From the NCBI GenBank assembly GCA_016709005.1, contig JADJEU010000007.1, positions 62,001 to 126,000 on the forward strand: DNA of 64,000 bases. Direction: 5' to 3'. Source of the DNA: Crocinitomicaceae bacterium (GTDB lineage: Bacteria > Bacteroidota > Bacteroidia > Flavobacteriales_D > Crocinitomicaceae). Position numbers and translations under genes: made by a program. This document shows, in pieces, positions 17,698-26,772 of the stretch (position 1 is the stretch's first letter; every line of letters begins with the position of its first letter). Below the pieces are notes generated by a model. That model made no database searches, was not told the DNA's origin, and worked only from the letters and a program-made list of their open reading frames with translations.

Positions 17698-19461
17698 ATG
17701 TACAGATCACATACCTGCGGCGAGCTTAGCGAAAAACACATTGGTCAAACCGTTACCCTTGGGGGTTGGGTACAAACCATCCGTGATAAAGGAAATATCA
17801 TTTGGGTGGATTTACGTGATCGTTATGGTGTTACGCAAGTGGTTGCTGAAAATGGTAAAATGAGTGATGACGTAATCTCAAAATTGAAATCATTGGGACG
17901 TGAATACGTAGTTCAGATCACTGGAAAAGTAATTGCGCGTCACAGCGTTAATCCTAATATGAAAACTGGGGCGATTGAATTGGAAGCTATTGAAGTAAAT
18001 CTCCTTAACGCTTCTATCACACCGCCTTTTACTATTGAAGATGAAACCGATGGTGGTGAAGAACTGCGCATGAAATATCGCTATTTGGATTTGCGCAGAA
18101 ATCCAGTTCAGGATAAATTAAAATTGAGAAATAAAGTCGCGTTAGAGACTCGCAAATATTTGGATTCGATTGATTTTATGGATGTGGAAACTCCGTATCT
18201 GATTAAATCAACTCCTGAAGGCGCACGAGATTTTGTAGTGCCCAGCAGAATGAATCCCGGTCAATTTTACGCGTTGCCACAATCTCCTCAAACATTCAAA
18301 CAACTTTTAATGGTTTCTGGTTTTGACAGATACTATCAAATTGTGAAGTGTTTCAGAGATGAAGATTTGCGCGCAGATCGTCAACCTGAGTTCACCCAAA
18401 TTGATTGTGAAATGGCTTTTGTAGAGCAAGAAGACGTGTTAAAAACGTTTGAAGGCTTGATCAAACATCTATTCAAAACCTGCCGTGGCATTGACTTTAC
18501 AGAAGATTTTCCTCGGATGACCTTTGCTGAAGCAATTCAAAAGTACGGATCGGACAAACCAGACATTCGATTTGGGATGGAGTTTGTTGAATTGAACGAT
18601 GTGGCCAAAGGAAAAAACTTTGCCATTTTTGATGATGCCGAATTGGTTGTTGCCATCAATGCAAAAGGCTGTTCAGAATTTACGCGCAAACAATTGGATG
18701 AATTAACTGATTTTGTAAAACGTCCGCAAATTGGCGCCAAAGGTTTGGTGTATTGCAAATGCAATACTGACGGCACATTCAAATCATCTGTAGATAAATT
18801 TTTTGACAACGAAGCCCTTGCACAATGGGCGAAATCTTGCCACGCAGTGGCCGGCGATTTAATTTTTGTTCTCTCTGGAAATGCGCATAAAGTTCGCAGT
18901 CAAATGAACGAGTTGCGTTTGCACCTTGGAAACATTTTGGGCTTACGCAAAGGCGATGAATTTAAACCGCTTTGGGTTTTAGATTTTCCACTTTTGGAAT
19001 TTGATGAAGCAAGCGGCAGATATCACGCTATGCATCACCCATTCACATCACCAAAACCAGAAGACATTCATTTACTTGCAACAGATCCTGGAAAAGTACG
19101 CGCGAACGCTTATGATTTAGCGATGAACGGTGTTGAGTTAGGCGGAGGCTCGATCCGTATCCATGATAAAGCACTTCAGGCGCGCATGTTTGAATTGCTC
19201 GGATTTACAAAAGAAGATGCAGATGCACAATTTGGATTTTTGATGAACGCATTTGAGTTTGGTGCACCACCACACGGCGGACTTGCTTTTGGATTAGATC
19301 GTTTGGTTGCTACCATGGGTGGTTCTGATTCTATCCGCGATTACATTGCATTTCCGAAAAATAATAGTGGTCGTGATATGATGATTGATTCACCTTCTGT
19401 TTTGAATAAAGACCAGTTGGATGAATTGGCGATTCAGACTGTTATTGCCACACCACAGTAG
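17698..19461 (+). CDS. aspS: Aspartyl-tRNA synthetase
   Basis: 587 residues, the usual size of the bacterial-type enzyme. An N-terminal OB-fold anticodon domain (LGGWVQTIRDKGNIIWVDLR) is followed by class II motif 2 (FRDEDLRADRQPEFTQID near residue 220). An inserted GAD domain of about 130 residues follows, then motif 3 (GLAFGLDRLVATMGG near residue 540). It charges tRNA-Asp. Whether it also charges tRNA-Asn cannot be told from this window, since no gatCAB or asnS lies here. It is monocistronic with its own promoter box. Identification is certain. Confidence 0.97.
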   Translation: MYRSHTCGELSEKHIGQTVTLGGWVQTIRDKGNIIWVDLRDRYGVTQVVAENGKMSDDVISKLKSLGREYVVQITGKVIARHSVNPNMKTGAIELEAIEVNLLNASITPPFTIEDETDGGEELRMKYRYLDLRRNPVQDKLKLRNKVALETRKYLDSIDFMDVETPYLIKSTPEGARDFVVPSRMNPGQFYALPQSPQTFKQLLMVSGFDRYYQIVKCFRDEDLRADRQPEFTQIDCEMAFVEQEDVLKTFEGLIKHLFKTCRGIDFTEDFPRMTFAEAIQKYGSDKPDIRFGMEFVELNDVAKGKNFAIFDDAELVVAINAKGCSEFTRKQLDELTDFVKRPQIGAKGLVYCKCNTDGTFKSSVDKFFDNEALAQWAKSCHAVAGDLIFVLSGNAHKVRSQMNELRLHLGNILGLRKGDEFKPLWVLDFPLLEFDEASGRYHAMHHPFTSPKPEDIHLLATDPGKVRANAYDLAMNGVELGGGSIRIHDKALQARMFELLGFTKEDADAQFGFLMNAFEFGAPPHGGLAFGLDRLVATMGGSDSIRDYIAFPKNNSGRDMMIDSPSVLNKDQLDELAIQTVIATPQ

Positions 19462-19504
19462 TTGTAATTATTGGATGGTGATCAGTATTTCGTATCTTTA
19501 ACCC

Positions 19505-21724
19505 GTGATTCGGACTACGGTTTATAGCCTTTTGATACTTCTTTCAAGTGCTTCCTTTTCACAAGGGTCTGGCTCTCTTTTAGTTCAATTGGAAGAGCGC
19601 ATTGATGCTAATCCGGATTCGGTCAAAACTATTCTTTGTGAAAACCTCCAATCACTTAAAGATCCGCGAAAAAAAATAGGCAGTCATCACTTATTAGGCA
19701 TTGCTTATACCAATTTAGGATTGTATGATTCTGCAATCTATCACCTCAACATAGAAGATTCCTTACTTCAAAATTATACGCCCAATATTGAATCAGCCTT
19801 TAACAATCAAACTGAATTGGCAGAGGTTTATTACATCATGGGTAATCTGACAAAGGCAGAAAATTTCCATCTGAGCGCTTTAGAAATCTCACGAAAATCT
19901 ACCGATTATACATTGAGCTGCAAAGCACTCCTTTCTTGCGGCTGGATTGCGCGCGAACAAGGCAGACATGCCGAGGCCTTAGACTATTATTTTGAAGCTA
20001 TAAAAATCGCGGAGCTGAACAAAGATGAGCAGTTGCAAGCAAACGCGTATGCAAAAATTGGCATTGTCTACAATGTAAAAGGTGATTTAGAAAAAGCCAG
20101 ATTCTATTATTATAAAGCCCTTGATATCGAATTAAAAAATAAACGCATGGCAGCTGTGGGCGGACTCTACAACAACATTGGACTGATGCATGAATACGCT
20201 AAAAATTTTGATAGCGCTATTGTATTTTTTGAAAAATCATACCACATTGCCGACTCCTTAGGGAATGAGCGATCCAAAGCAATAGCCAATGAAAACATCG
20301 GTTTGATGTACTATCAGAAAAGAGAAAATCTGGACATCGGTTTGCAAAAACTAGCCGTGAGTTTGGATATCTGGAGAAAATACAACGACGTTTTTGGACA
20401 AAGCCAGACACTGGTTTATATGGTGTTTATTTACAATGAACAAAAGAAATATAATGTCGCGCTTGACTCTGCCTTCAGATCTCTTTCTATGGCTCAGCAA
20501 GCGGGCGCCAATGATGTTCAGCAACAGATTCTGGAGCAAATATATTTGTCTTATCGAGGCCTTGGAAAATATGATAAAGCATTAGAATATTATCAAAAAT
20601 TTGATGTGCTGCGCGATAGTCTAAGTCTGCTAAACTCAACCGCAGAAATTGACAAGCTGGGAATGGAACATAATTTTGAATCCAAACAAATGCAGGATTC
20701 ACTTTCGTTGGCTTTAAAACACGAGCAAGAACAAGCTGAAATTTTAGTAGATGTAGAGGCCGGAAAATTCTGGAACAAACTTTTATTGGTTGGTTTGATT
20801 GCGTTTATTTTGGTTTCAATTTTAGTGTACTATCTGGCTAAGCAACAAAAGAAAAACGCAAAATTAGTCTCGCGCACAAACTTAATGCTCCAGGCTAAAA
20901 ACAAAGAGATTATTGATAGCATTAACTACGCCAAACGTATTCAAAATGCCATTCTTCCAACCTCATCTAGAATCAAAACTGCTTTTAAAAATAGTTTTGT
21001 TTTTTACAGACCCAAGGACATTGTTGCGGGAGACTTTTATTGGCTCTCTGAAGTCATCGAAGGAGATGAAACACAAACCTATTTTGCTGTTGCTGATTGC
21101 ACTGGACATGGTGTTCCGGGCGCCATGGTAAGTGTTATTTGTTCATCCGCACTGAACAAAGCGGTGAATGAAATGCGCATCAAAGATCCCGGTGAAATTT
21201 TAAGTAAAGTAACTGATTTAGTCATTGAGACTTTTGCGCAAAGTGATCATGAGTTGAAAGATGGAATGGACATTTCATTGATCTGTATCAAGTCAGATGC
21301 AAAATCAGGCGAAAAAATAGTTCACTATTCAGGCGCAAATAATGCCGTGTGGATTGTTTCAGATCGCGCACAAGTATATGAAAAGGCTGGCACGATTACG
21401 AATCCAGAAACCTCTCTTTTTCTCCACGAAATCAAAGCCACCAAACAACCGGTTGGTCGTTTCACCAAAAGAATTCCTTTTGAAACACATGCATTTCGTT
21501 TAAAGGCTAACGAGTTGATTTATCTTTTTACAGATGGTTTTGCAGATCAATTTGGCGGATTGAAAAACAAAAAATTCAAATATTCTTCGCTGAAAAAATT
21601 GCTACTCTCCGTGGGCCGGCAAGGTGAGCAGGAACAGCGCGAAGCGCTCAAAAAATCTTTTGACGCCTGGAAAGGTGCTATGGAACAGGTGGATGATGTT
21701 TGTGTTGTTGGGGTTCGCGTTTAG
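19505..21724 (+). CDS. TPR membrane protein with SpoIIE/PP2C-type phosphatase domain
   Basis: 739 residues from a GTG start. The signal peptide (IRTTVYSLLILLSSASFSQG) is followed by about seven TPR-like units from residue 55 to 375 (for example AYAKIGIVYNVKGDLEKARFY). A membrane span lies near 427-446 (LLLVGLIAFILVSILVYYLA), then a short coiled coil. The cytoplasmic SpoIIE-type domain starts near residue 475, with SINYAKRIQNAILP, RPKDIVAGDFYWL, ADCTGHGVPGAM and YLFTDGFADQFGG carrying the metal-binding aspartates. Such proteins dephosphorylate anti-sigma antagonist proteins in partner-switching pathways. The TPR part outside the membrane may sense a signal. An RsbW-like ATPase lies 37 kb away at 58500. 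A box TATCTTTA at 19493-19500 is only five bases before the GTG, so the mRNA may be nearly leaderless. Confidence 0.88.
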   Translation: MIRTTVYSLLILLSSASFSQGSGSLLVQLEERIDANPDSVKTILCENLQSLKDPRKKIGSHHLLGIAYTNLGLYDSAIYHLNIEDSLLQNYTPNIESAFNNQTELAEVYYIMGNLTKAENFHLSALEISRKSTDYTLSCKALLSCGWIAREQGRHAEALDYYFEAIKIAELNKDEQLQANAYAKIGIVYNVKGDLEKARFYYYKALDIELKNKRMAAVGGLYNNIGLMHEYAKNFDSAIVFFEKSYHIADSLGNERSKAIANENIGLMYYQKRENLDIGLQKLAVSLDIWRKYNDVFGQSQTLVYMVFIYNEQKKYNVALDSAFRSLSMAQQAGANDVQQQILEQIYLSYRGLGKYDKALEYYQKFDVLRDSLSLLNSTAEIDKLGMEHNFESKQMQDSLSLALKHEQEQAEILVDVEAGKFWNKLLLVGLIAFILVSILVYYLAKQQKKNAKLVSRTNLMLQAKNKEIIDSINYAKRIQNAILPTSSRIKTAFKNSFVFYRPKDIVAGDFYWLSEVIEGDETQTYFAVADCTGHGVPGAMVSVICSSALNKAVNEMRIKDPGEILSKVTDLVIETFAQSDHELKDGMDISLICIKSDAKSGEKIVHYSGANNAVWIVSDRAQVYEKAGTITNPETSLFLHEIKATKQPVGRFTKRIPFETHAFRLKANELIYLFTDGFADQFGGLKNKKFKYSSLKKLLLSVGRQGEQEQREALKKSFDAWKGAMEQVDDVCVVGVRV

Positions 21725-21846
21725 CGGACGTTCTGCGCTCTTAAAATATGCGTTCGCTCGTTTGTCTAAAAGACTAATTTAGGCTCAAGCATTATGTCTT
21801 TTAAAAATACTGCTTCAGCGCACAAACTGACGACTCCGAATTTTTA

Positions 21847-22326
21847 TTATTCTAAGGTGAATACAAATGTCCCAGTTCCTTGCACAATTGTCCAAACTGG
21901 GTATGTATATGGTCCAGAAACTTGTAGATATTTGTGAGGGCATTTAATTTTAAGATTGCCTTCTATTCTTTTAGAATTATCAACCACTAGCATTTTACCC
22001 TTCATTTCAAATTCAGAATCTATTTCAAAAACGTCACCACCTGAATAAAACACACTATCCATTGCATGATTTAGGGAGACTTCTCCTTCAACAAACTTTG
22101 AACTTGTTTCATCTTGGAATAAAAAAAGAATATTTGAGTCGGTATAATCCAATAACAAATACTTTGTTTGAAATGATTCAGTATAGGTATACCCATCAAA
22201 ACTATAGCTATATTTTCCTGTGAAATTATACACGGAGCCCTCCTTACATTCAAAAACTGTCATGTCCTTTCTACAAGAGACAACGAAAAAAATAATATGA
22301 TTGTCGTAATATGTCTCATAAGTCAT
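21847..22326 (-). CDS. Probable lipoprotein with apparent frameshift in its leader
   Basis: 159 residues in the open frame, whose N-terminus MTYETYYDNHIIFFVVSCRK is a poor signal sequence although VVSC looks like a lipobox. An ATG at 22319 in the neighbouring frame reads MRHITTIILFF up to a run of seven T (minus strand; 22286-22292). One extra T would join it to FVVSCRKDM and give a textbook lipoprotein signal. The mature part (EGSVYNFTGKYSYSFDGYTY, LEVDNS-type strands) is a small beta domain of unknown function, similar in build to the lipoproteins at 14648-15648. It is either phase-variable, recently broken, or a homopolymer error in the sequence. Confidence 0.6.
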   Translation of the reverse strand: MTYETYYDNHIIFFVVSCRKDMTVFECKEGSVYNFTGKYSYSFDGYTYTESFQTKYLLLDYTDSNILFLFQDETSSKFVEGEVSLNHAMDSVFYSGGDVFEIDSEFEMKGKMLVVDNSKRIEGNLKIKCPHKYLQVSGPYTYPVWTIVQGTGTFVFTLE

Positions 22327-22507
22327 GCGCCAGAAGCTTTAACTCAGTCCATTTTTTAAATTCGGTGACTATGATTAAAACGTAATTTATCCCATTTCTG
22401 CTCAGGGCTCCTTTATAATTAACGTAAAAGATTATCAATTCGTTGAACTTTCTTTTTTTTAAAAAATTTTTTGTGCTTCTAAAGAGCCAAAATTTATATT
22501 TGACCTG

Positions 22508-23397
22508 ATGAAAATGAACATTCATATTTGGTTTTTTATTTTCGCATTTCTGGTAAGGAACTCCTCAGTGCTGTCTCAGCCAGACTCTCTGAGAGGCATC
22601 CAAAACGACATCATGCTTCACCCTTGCGATTCGTACACCGCCTATACCTTGAAGAAAAATGAATTTGTTTACAATCAATCACCTTTTACGTTTCCACTAC
22701 CCAGCTGGGCTTGGTGGGGAATTACGGATAAAATTACTGCCGAAATAGATTTGCTTCCGCTTGTTGGCGGCTTGTTTGTTCCGCCTCACTTGCCCGTACC
22801 TAGTTTAAATTTTCGTTTTAAGCTTGCGGAGCAAAAAGGATTTCGGCCGGCAATGGCTTTTGAAACCATGTTCCAGCATCTTTGGTCAACACAAAATCAA
22901 TCCAACGGGCCTGTGGTATTTGTGGAGCGATTCAGCGGAAATTCCTGGTACAACCACCTCAACATGAGTTGGTACAATTCTAAAAAATTCAGGCTGCATG
23001 TTTCGGCGGGGTTGCTTATAATGAAGTTTTGACACTTTCTACTCTCGATTCAGCAAAAGCTTCCACGCGTTTTTTTGAACGGACCATCAATCCAAATTTC
23101 TCTGTGATTGTTGATTGGCGGCCTACACCTTGGCTTTCAACACACATAACTACATCATACGGAACCACTTTTGTTTATTTAGATAACATTCCGCGTAAAT
23201 ATCAACTTACTTATGGTTTTCGGATTGCGCCATTTTACAAGGCAAAATGGGGAATTCTTCGTTGTTTCAGAGCAGAATTTGCGGCTATTTATATTCACTT
23301 TCCTGATGTAAAAGCTAGCATGACAAACTATCTGCCGGTGTTTCCTTACTTCTATTGGCAATGGAATTGTAAGAAGAAAGAGAAACGCAAGCTCTAA
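22508..23397 (+). pseudogene. Frameshifted outer-membrane-type protein gene
   Basis: Two overlapping frames make one protein. The first (from 22508, signal peptide IHIWFFIFAFLVRNSSVLSQ) runs to 23032 and ends in SAGLLIMKF. The second continues from 23029. Adding one G to the run GGGG at 23008-23011 gives SAGVAYNEVLTLSTLDSAKA, which passes smoothly into the second frame. The joined product would be about 296 residues, with a signal peptide and alternating aromatic strands (TPWLSTHITTSYGTTFVYL, YGFRIAPFYKAKWG) as in outer-membrane beta-barrels. Function is unknown. Whether this is a true mutation or a homopolymer miscall cannot be settled here. It ends two bases before the convergent glycosyltransferase gene. 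Confidence 0.85.
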
Positions 23398-23399
23398 GT

Positions 23400-24851
23400 T
23401 TATTTGTGAGAAATTATTTTGACCAATAAGCCGGTCTCAAAGGTTTCAAGCGTATCTGTTTCATACTTGTTGTTGAGAACCTGTTTTAAATTTTCATGGG
23501 AGACAAAAACTTTCTCACCTGGCGAAAATTGAGGTTCATATTTGATTTTCAATTCCTTTCCCTGGTCGGCATACATGTATTTATAACAGAGCGCGCTGCC
23601 AGCATAACCATAATGAAAAACAGTGATGTTTTCTTCCAAATTTTGTTTGGTTTGATGATGTAAATACAAACTTGTCATTTCTGTAACACGATCACCATGA
23701 TCCATTGAATTCGATTGAGCAGCAAAAAACATCTTTCTATACGGTAATATAAAAATACCGGCAAGGACCATAATCAAAGCTAGTTTTGATTTTTCTTCAG
23801 CAATAATCTGAATAACCATGTAGACAGGAATACCAGCAATTGTTGCCATCAGTGGAAAAATTGGCATATCGTACCATACTAATTTTGTTACCGAAAAAGA
23901 AATAATGATCAAATAAAAAAAGACAATTAAAAGGACTCCAACCGCACTTTGCGCTTGAAATGAACTACGGACCTTACGAATTAAAAAAATTCCAATTATG
24001 AAAGGAACGGTCCAAAATGCAAAGCGATTATAAAATATATTCTCCAGATAAAAGTCCCAGCTATGCCGATGTGTTTCAATTACGGTGCCAAGCCGGTATG
24101 CATCATTATGGAGGGTGTAGTTGAGATATCCTGATTGATAAATTTCTCTCAATCCAAAAGCCAAAAATAGGCTCGTTGCAACCAACAGTATCGCGATATA
24201 AAAACTCACCTGTCTAATAAGCTGAAATGAACTCCTTCTTCGGATGTAGACTGCAAAAACTATAGCTCCAGGCAAAAACAAAAAAGCAGCAAAACTTTTG
24301 GTCAGAATAGCCAGGCCAAAAAACAGAAAAGCAATGACCAAATCTCTTGGCTTATTGTCCAATGTCCATTCTATAAATAACAAGGCAAAGCCCAATAAAA
24401 AGAAACTCAATACGGCGTCAGCGTCGCCTGTTCTGCCGGTATGAAAACCTATATAGCCAACAGATGTTAACAAAATCAGTGACGTTATCCAGGCAAAAAT
24501 TTGATTCACTCTTTTATTGAGATACATGAATAACATGAATACAGATAAAGCAACTGCGCTTGCGCCAGGTAATCTGATTGCCAACTCATTAAATCCAAAA
24601 ATTTTTATAAAACCAACCTGAATCCAAGTAAGTAGCAGAGGTTTACTGTTTCTCCAATCAATCTCATTGTTAAAATACGGAACCATGTAGTTGCCGTTTT
24701 TGTCCATTTCATAGGCATTCACAGCAAACATGGACTCGTCCCAAAAGCGAAAAGGAAATTCACCCAGTTTTGCAAAAACCACAAAATACACTGCTACCGC
24801 AAGTAACAAATAGCTTATAAGATTTTGTTTTTGCTTGTCCTTAAGATGCAT
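23400..24851 (-). CDS. GT39/ArnT-type membrane glycosyltransferase
   Basis: 483 residues with about ten to twelve hydrophobic spans across the first 390 residues and a soluble C-terminal 90 residues. FPFRFWDESMFAVNAYEM near residue 33 carries the acidic DE pair of the dolichyl/undecaprenyl-phosphate-mannose glycosyltransferase fold (GT-C). NEIDWRNSKPLLLTWIQ near residue 62 is also typical of the ArnT/GT39 family. Such enzymes move a sugar from a lipid-phosphate donor to lipid A, protein or glycan on the periplasmic side. The acceptor is unknown, since no sugar-pathway gene lies nearby. It is transcribed alone. Confidence 0.82.
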   Translation of the reverse strand: MHLKDKQKQNLISYLLLAVAVYFVVFAKLGEFPFRFWDESMFAVNAYEMDKNGNYMVPYFNNEIDWRNSKPLLLTWIQVGFIKIFGFNELAIRLPGASAVALSVFMLFMYLNKRVNQIFAWITSLILLTSVGYIGFHTGRTGDADAVLSFFLLGFALLFIEWTLDNKPRDLVIAFLFFGLAILTKSFAAFLFLPGAIVFAVYIRRRSSFQLIRQVSFYIAILLVATSLFLAFGLREIYQSGYLNYTLHNDAYRLGTVIETHRHSWDFYLENIFYNRFAFWTVPFIIGIFLIRKVRSSFQAQSAVGVLLIVFFYLIIISFSVTKLVWYDMPIFPLMATIAGIPVYMVIQIIAEEKSKLALIMVLAGIFILPYRKMFFAAQSNSMDHGDRVTEMTSLYLHHQTKQNLEENITVFHYGYAGSALCYKYMYADQGKELKIKYEPQFSPGEKVFVSHENLKQVLNNKYETDTLETFETGLLVKIISHK

Positions 24852-24976
24852 AATCCAAGATACGGCAATCGCTCATTGCTGATGTTGTTTTTCCGACTTT
24901 TTTCCAATTTTAATGAATAGTGATATAAATCAAGACTGGTTGGATACTTTCATCTAATTTTGTACAAAAATTCGCC

Positions 24977-25675
24977 ATGCGTCTTCGAATCATTCTTTTC
25001 AGTGCTATTGTCATCACAGGTATGATCATTGCCGGCTTTATCAATAAATACTATTACTCTGACGACTACCGCAATCCAAATAATCGCTTAAAAATCATCA
25101 ACCCAACAGATGTAAATGCACATCTGGTTGATTCATCTATTGCACACGTCAAAGAAGGTCATACGATTGGTGATTTTTCTTTTACCAATCAATTGGGCGA
25201 AGAGATCACGCAAGAAGATACCAAGGGCAAAATCTATGTCGCCGACTTTTTCTTTACGACATGTGGTGGAATTTGCCCAAAAATGACGAAACAATTGCAG
25301 CGTGTTCAAGCCGAATTCGCCGGTGATGAAAATTTCAAAATATTAAGCCATACCGTTTTTCCTAGCTATGATACGGTAGAAGTTATGAAGGCCTATGCTG
25401 ATCGGTTTGAGGCAGATCATAAACAATGGTGGTTTCTGACAGGCTCCAAGAAAGATCTTTATCTGATGGCTCGCCGATCGTATTTGGTGGTACCCGATGA
25501 AAATGACGACTCTTTTGAACACGGCAGTGAATCTGATTTTATACACACTGAGAATTTTGTCTTGATTGATCCAGATCGAAGAATTCGCGGAATGTATGAT
25601 GGCACTGACCCAGATCAGGTTTCGAAATTAATCAAAGACGTTTACGATCTGAAAAGAGAGTATAAACAAGAGTAA
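24977..25675 (+). CDS. SCO1/SenC-family copper chaperone-like protein
   Basis: 232 residues. A single N-terminal hydrophobic stretch (IILFSAIVITGMIIAGF) anchors a thioredoxin-fold domain. The copper or redox motif CGGICP (CxxxC, near residue 92) follows the strand YVADFFFTT, and the distal HTENFVLIDPDRRIRGMYDG near residue 190 holds the expected conserved His. SCO proteins deliver copper to the CuA site of cytochrome oxidase or act as thiol reductases. No oxidase genes are in the window. A -7-like box TAATTTTG sits at 24955-24962, 15 bases before the ATG. Family assignment is firm; the client is unknown. Confidence 0.9.
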   Translation: MRLRIILFSAIVITGMIIAGFINKYYYSDDYRNPNNRLKIINPTDVNAHLVDSSIAHVKEGHTIGDFSFTNQLGEEITQEDTKGKIYVADFFFTTCGGICPKMTKQLQRVQAEFAGDENFKILSHTVFPSYDTVEVMKAYADRFEADHKQWWFLTGSKKDLYLMARRSYLVVPDENDDSFEHGSESDFIHTENFVLIDPDRRIRGMYDGTDPDQVSKLIKDVYDLKREYKQE

Positions 25676-26017
25676 TTTTATCAGTAAAGATTACCGGACT
25701 TTGGTTTAATTTTTTTTTTCTCCGATTCGGTGCGATTTAGAGCCGTCACCTTTACTTTTGCAAGCGCATTCAGTGGTGATTTATTCTGTTATGTTTTCAG
25801 GTCTTGGTTTAAAAAATTTTTGGTTTTTCAATACGACAATGGTTACTTCCGCGCAGTTGATCCTGAAGCTATGAAAGGCTAGCTAACCGGCTCAAATAAA
25901 TGCAGCCAAACTGCGCGGGCCAATAGAATCTAGACGGTCTTTACACCAACATTAGCAAGTAATTAAATCAGAGGAAAAAAACAGGTCACTGAGCGAAGCC
26001 GAAGTGACAACGTTATT
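25676..26017. other. Intergenic gap with one dispersed repeat
   Basis: 342 bases between convergent genes. It has a T-rich stretch after the SCO gene (25710-25720) but no clear hairpin with it. The repeat at 25985-26008 is the only structured element. No gene is seen. Confidence 0.6.
25985..26008. repeat. Dispersed repeat, GTCACT...AGTGAC hairpin
   Basis: GTCACT (25985-25990) and AGTGAC (26003-26008) pair around GAGCGAAGCCGA. The 15-base core at 25990-26004 is identical to 9567-9581 in the tRNA-Leu cluster. It lies 10 bases from the 3' end of the response-regulator gene and may act in its mRNA 3' end. Confidence 0.7.
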
Positions 26018-26770
26018 CTAAAGCAAATTCAACTTCTCAAGTAATTCATCTTTAAATGAACCACCGATAGGAATTACTTTTTTATCGTTCTCAAGATAGA
26101 GATTTGGATATTCAATTGAAGCAATTTTTGATACGCGCACAATGAATGAACGGTGTACGCGAATAAATGCTTCAGGTGATAATTTTGCAATGATGTCTTT
26201 CATTGTTGAGTGAATGGTATAGCGGGCTTCAAGTGTATTGATGACCACATAATCTTTCAGGGCTTCAACGAAATAAATATCTTCTGTTTTAATTTTTACC
26301 AGACGACTTTTTGACTTCACAAAAATGAATTCTTTGGAGTCTTTGTTTTCAATCAGCGAGTAAAATAAATCACGTTCTTTTAAAACTTCTTTCTCTTTTG
26401 AATACTTGTAAAGAGCCATTTCAATGGAGGTGTGAAGATCAACTTCTTTGAAAGGTTTAATAATGTATCCGTAAGGTTCAGTCACTTTTGCTTTTGCAAG
26501 CGTAGATTCATCAGCGTAAGCGGTTAGATAAATAACCGGAATATGAAGTTCTGCTTTTACGCGCTCAGCGGTTTCAATACCGTTGATATCGCCCTTAAGC
26601 ATAATGTCCATCAAAATAATATCGGGATTGGTTTCCTGAGCCAGTTCAAAAGCTCTTTCTCCGGTTGATGCAGCGCCTACAACATTATAGCCAAGCTTCT
26701 TAAGGCTATGTTGAATATCCTTTGAAACAATACTTTCATCTTCTACTACGAGAACGTTGGTTTTTGGCAT
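26018..26770 (-). CDS. LytTR-family response regulator
   Basis: 250 residues. The receiver domain occupies residues 1-120: VLVVEDESIV gives the acidic pair, ILMDIMLKGDINGIE the phosphate-accepting Asp near residue 56, then YLTAYAD and the Lys of YGYIIKPF. A LytTR DNA-binding domain fills about 145-250, with KSKSRLVKIKTEDIYFVEAL, the DYVVI strand, and FIRVHRSFIVRVSKI, the family's best-kept segment. It should bind DNA as a phosphorylated dimer. Only two bases separate it from the histidine kinase gene upstream on the same strand, so that kinase is the obvious partner. Confidence 0.94.
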   Translation of the reverse strand: MPKTNVLVVEDESIVSKDIQHSLKKLGYNVVGAASTGERAFELAQETNPDIILMDIMLKGDINGIETAERVKAELHIPVIYLTAYADESTLAKAKVTEPYGYIIKPFKEVDLHTSIEMALYKYSKEKEVLKERDLFYSLIENKDSKEFIFVKSKSRLVKIKTEDIYFVEALKDYVVINTLEARYTIHSTMKDIIAKLSPEAFIRVHRSFIVRVSKIASIEYPNLYLENDKKVIPIGGSFKDELLEKLNLL

Positions 26771-26772
26771 AG

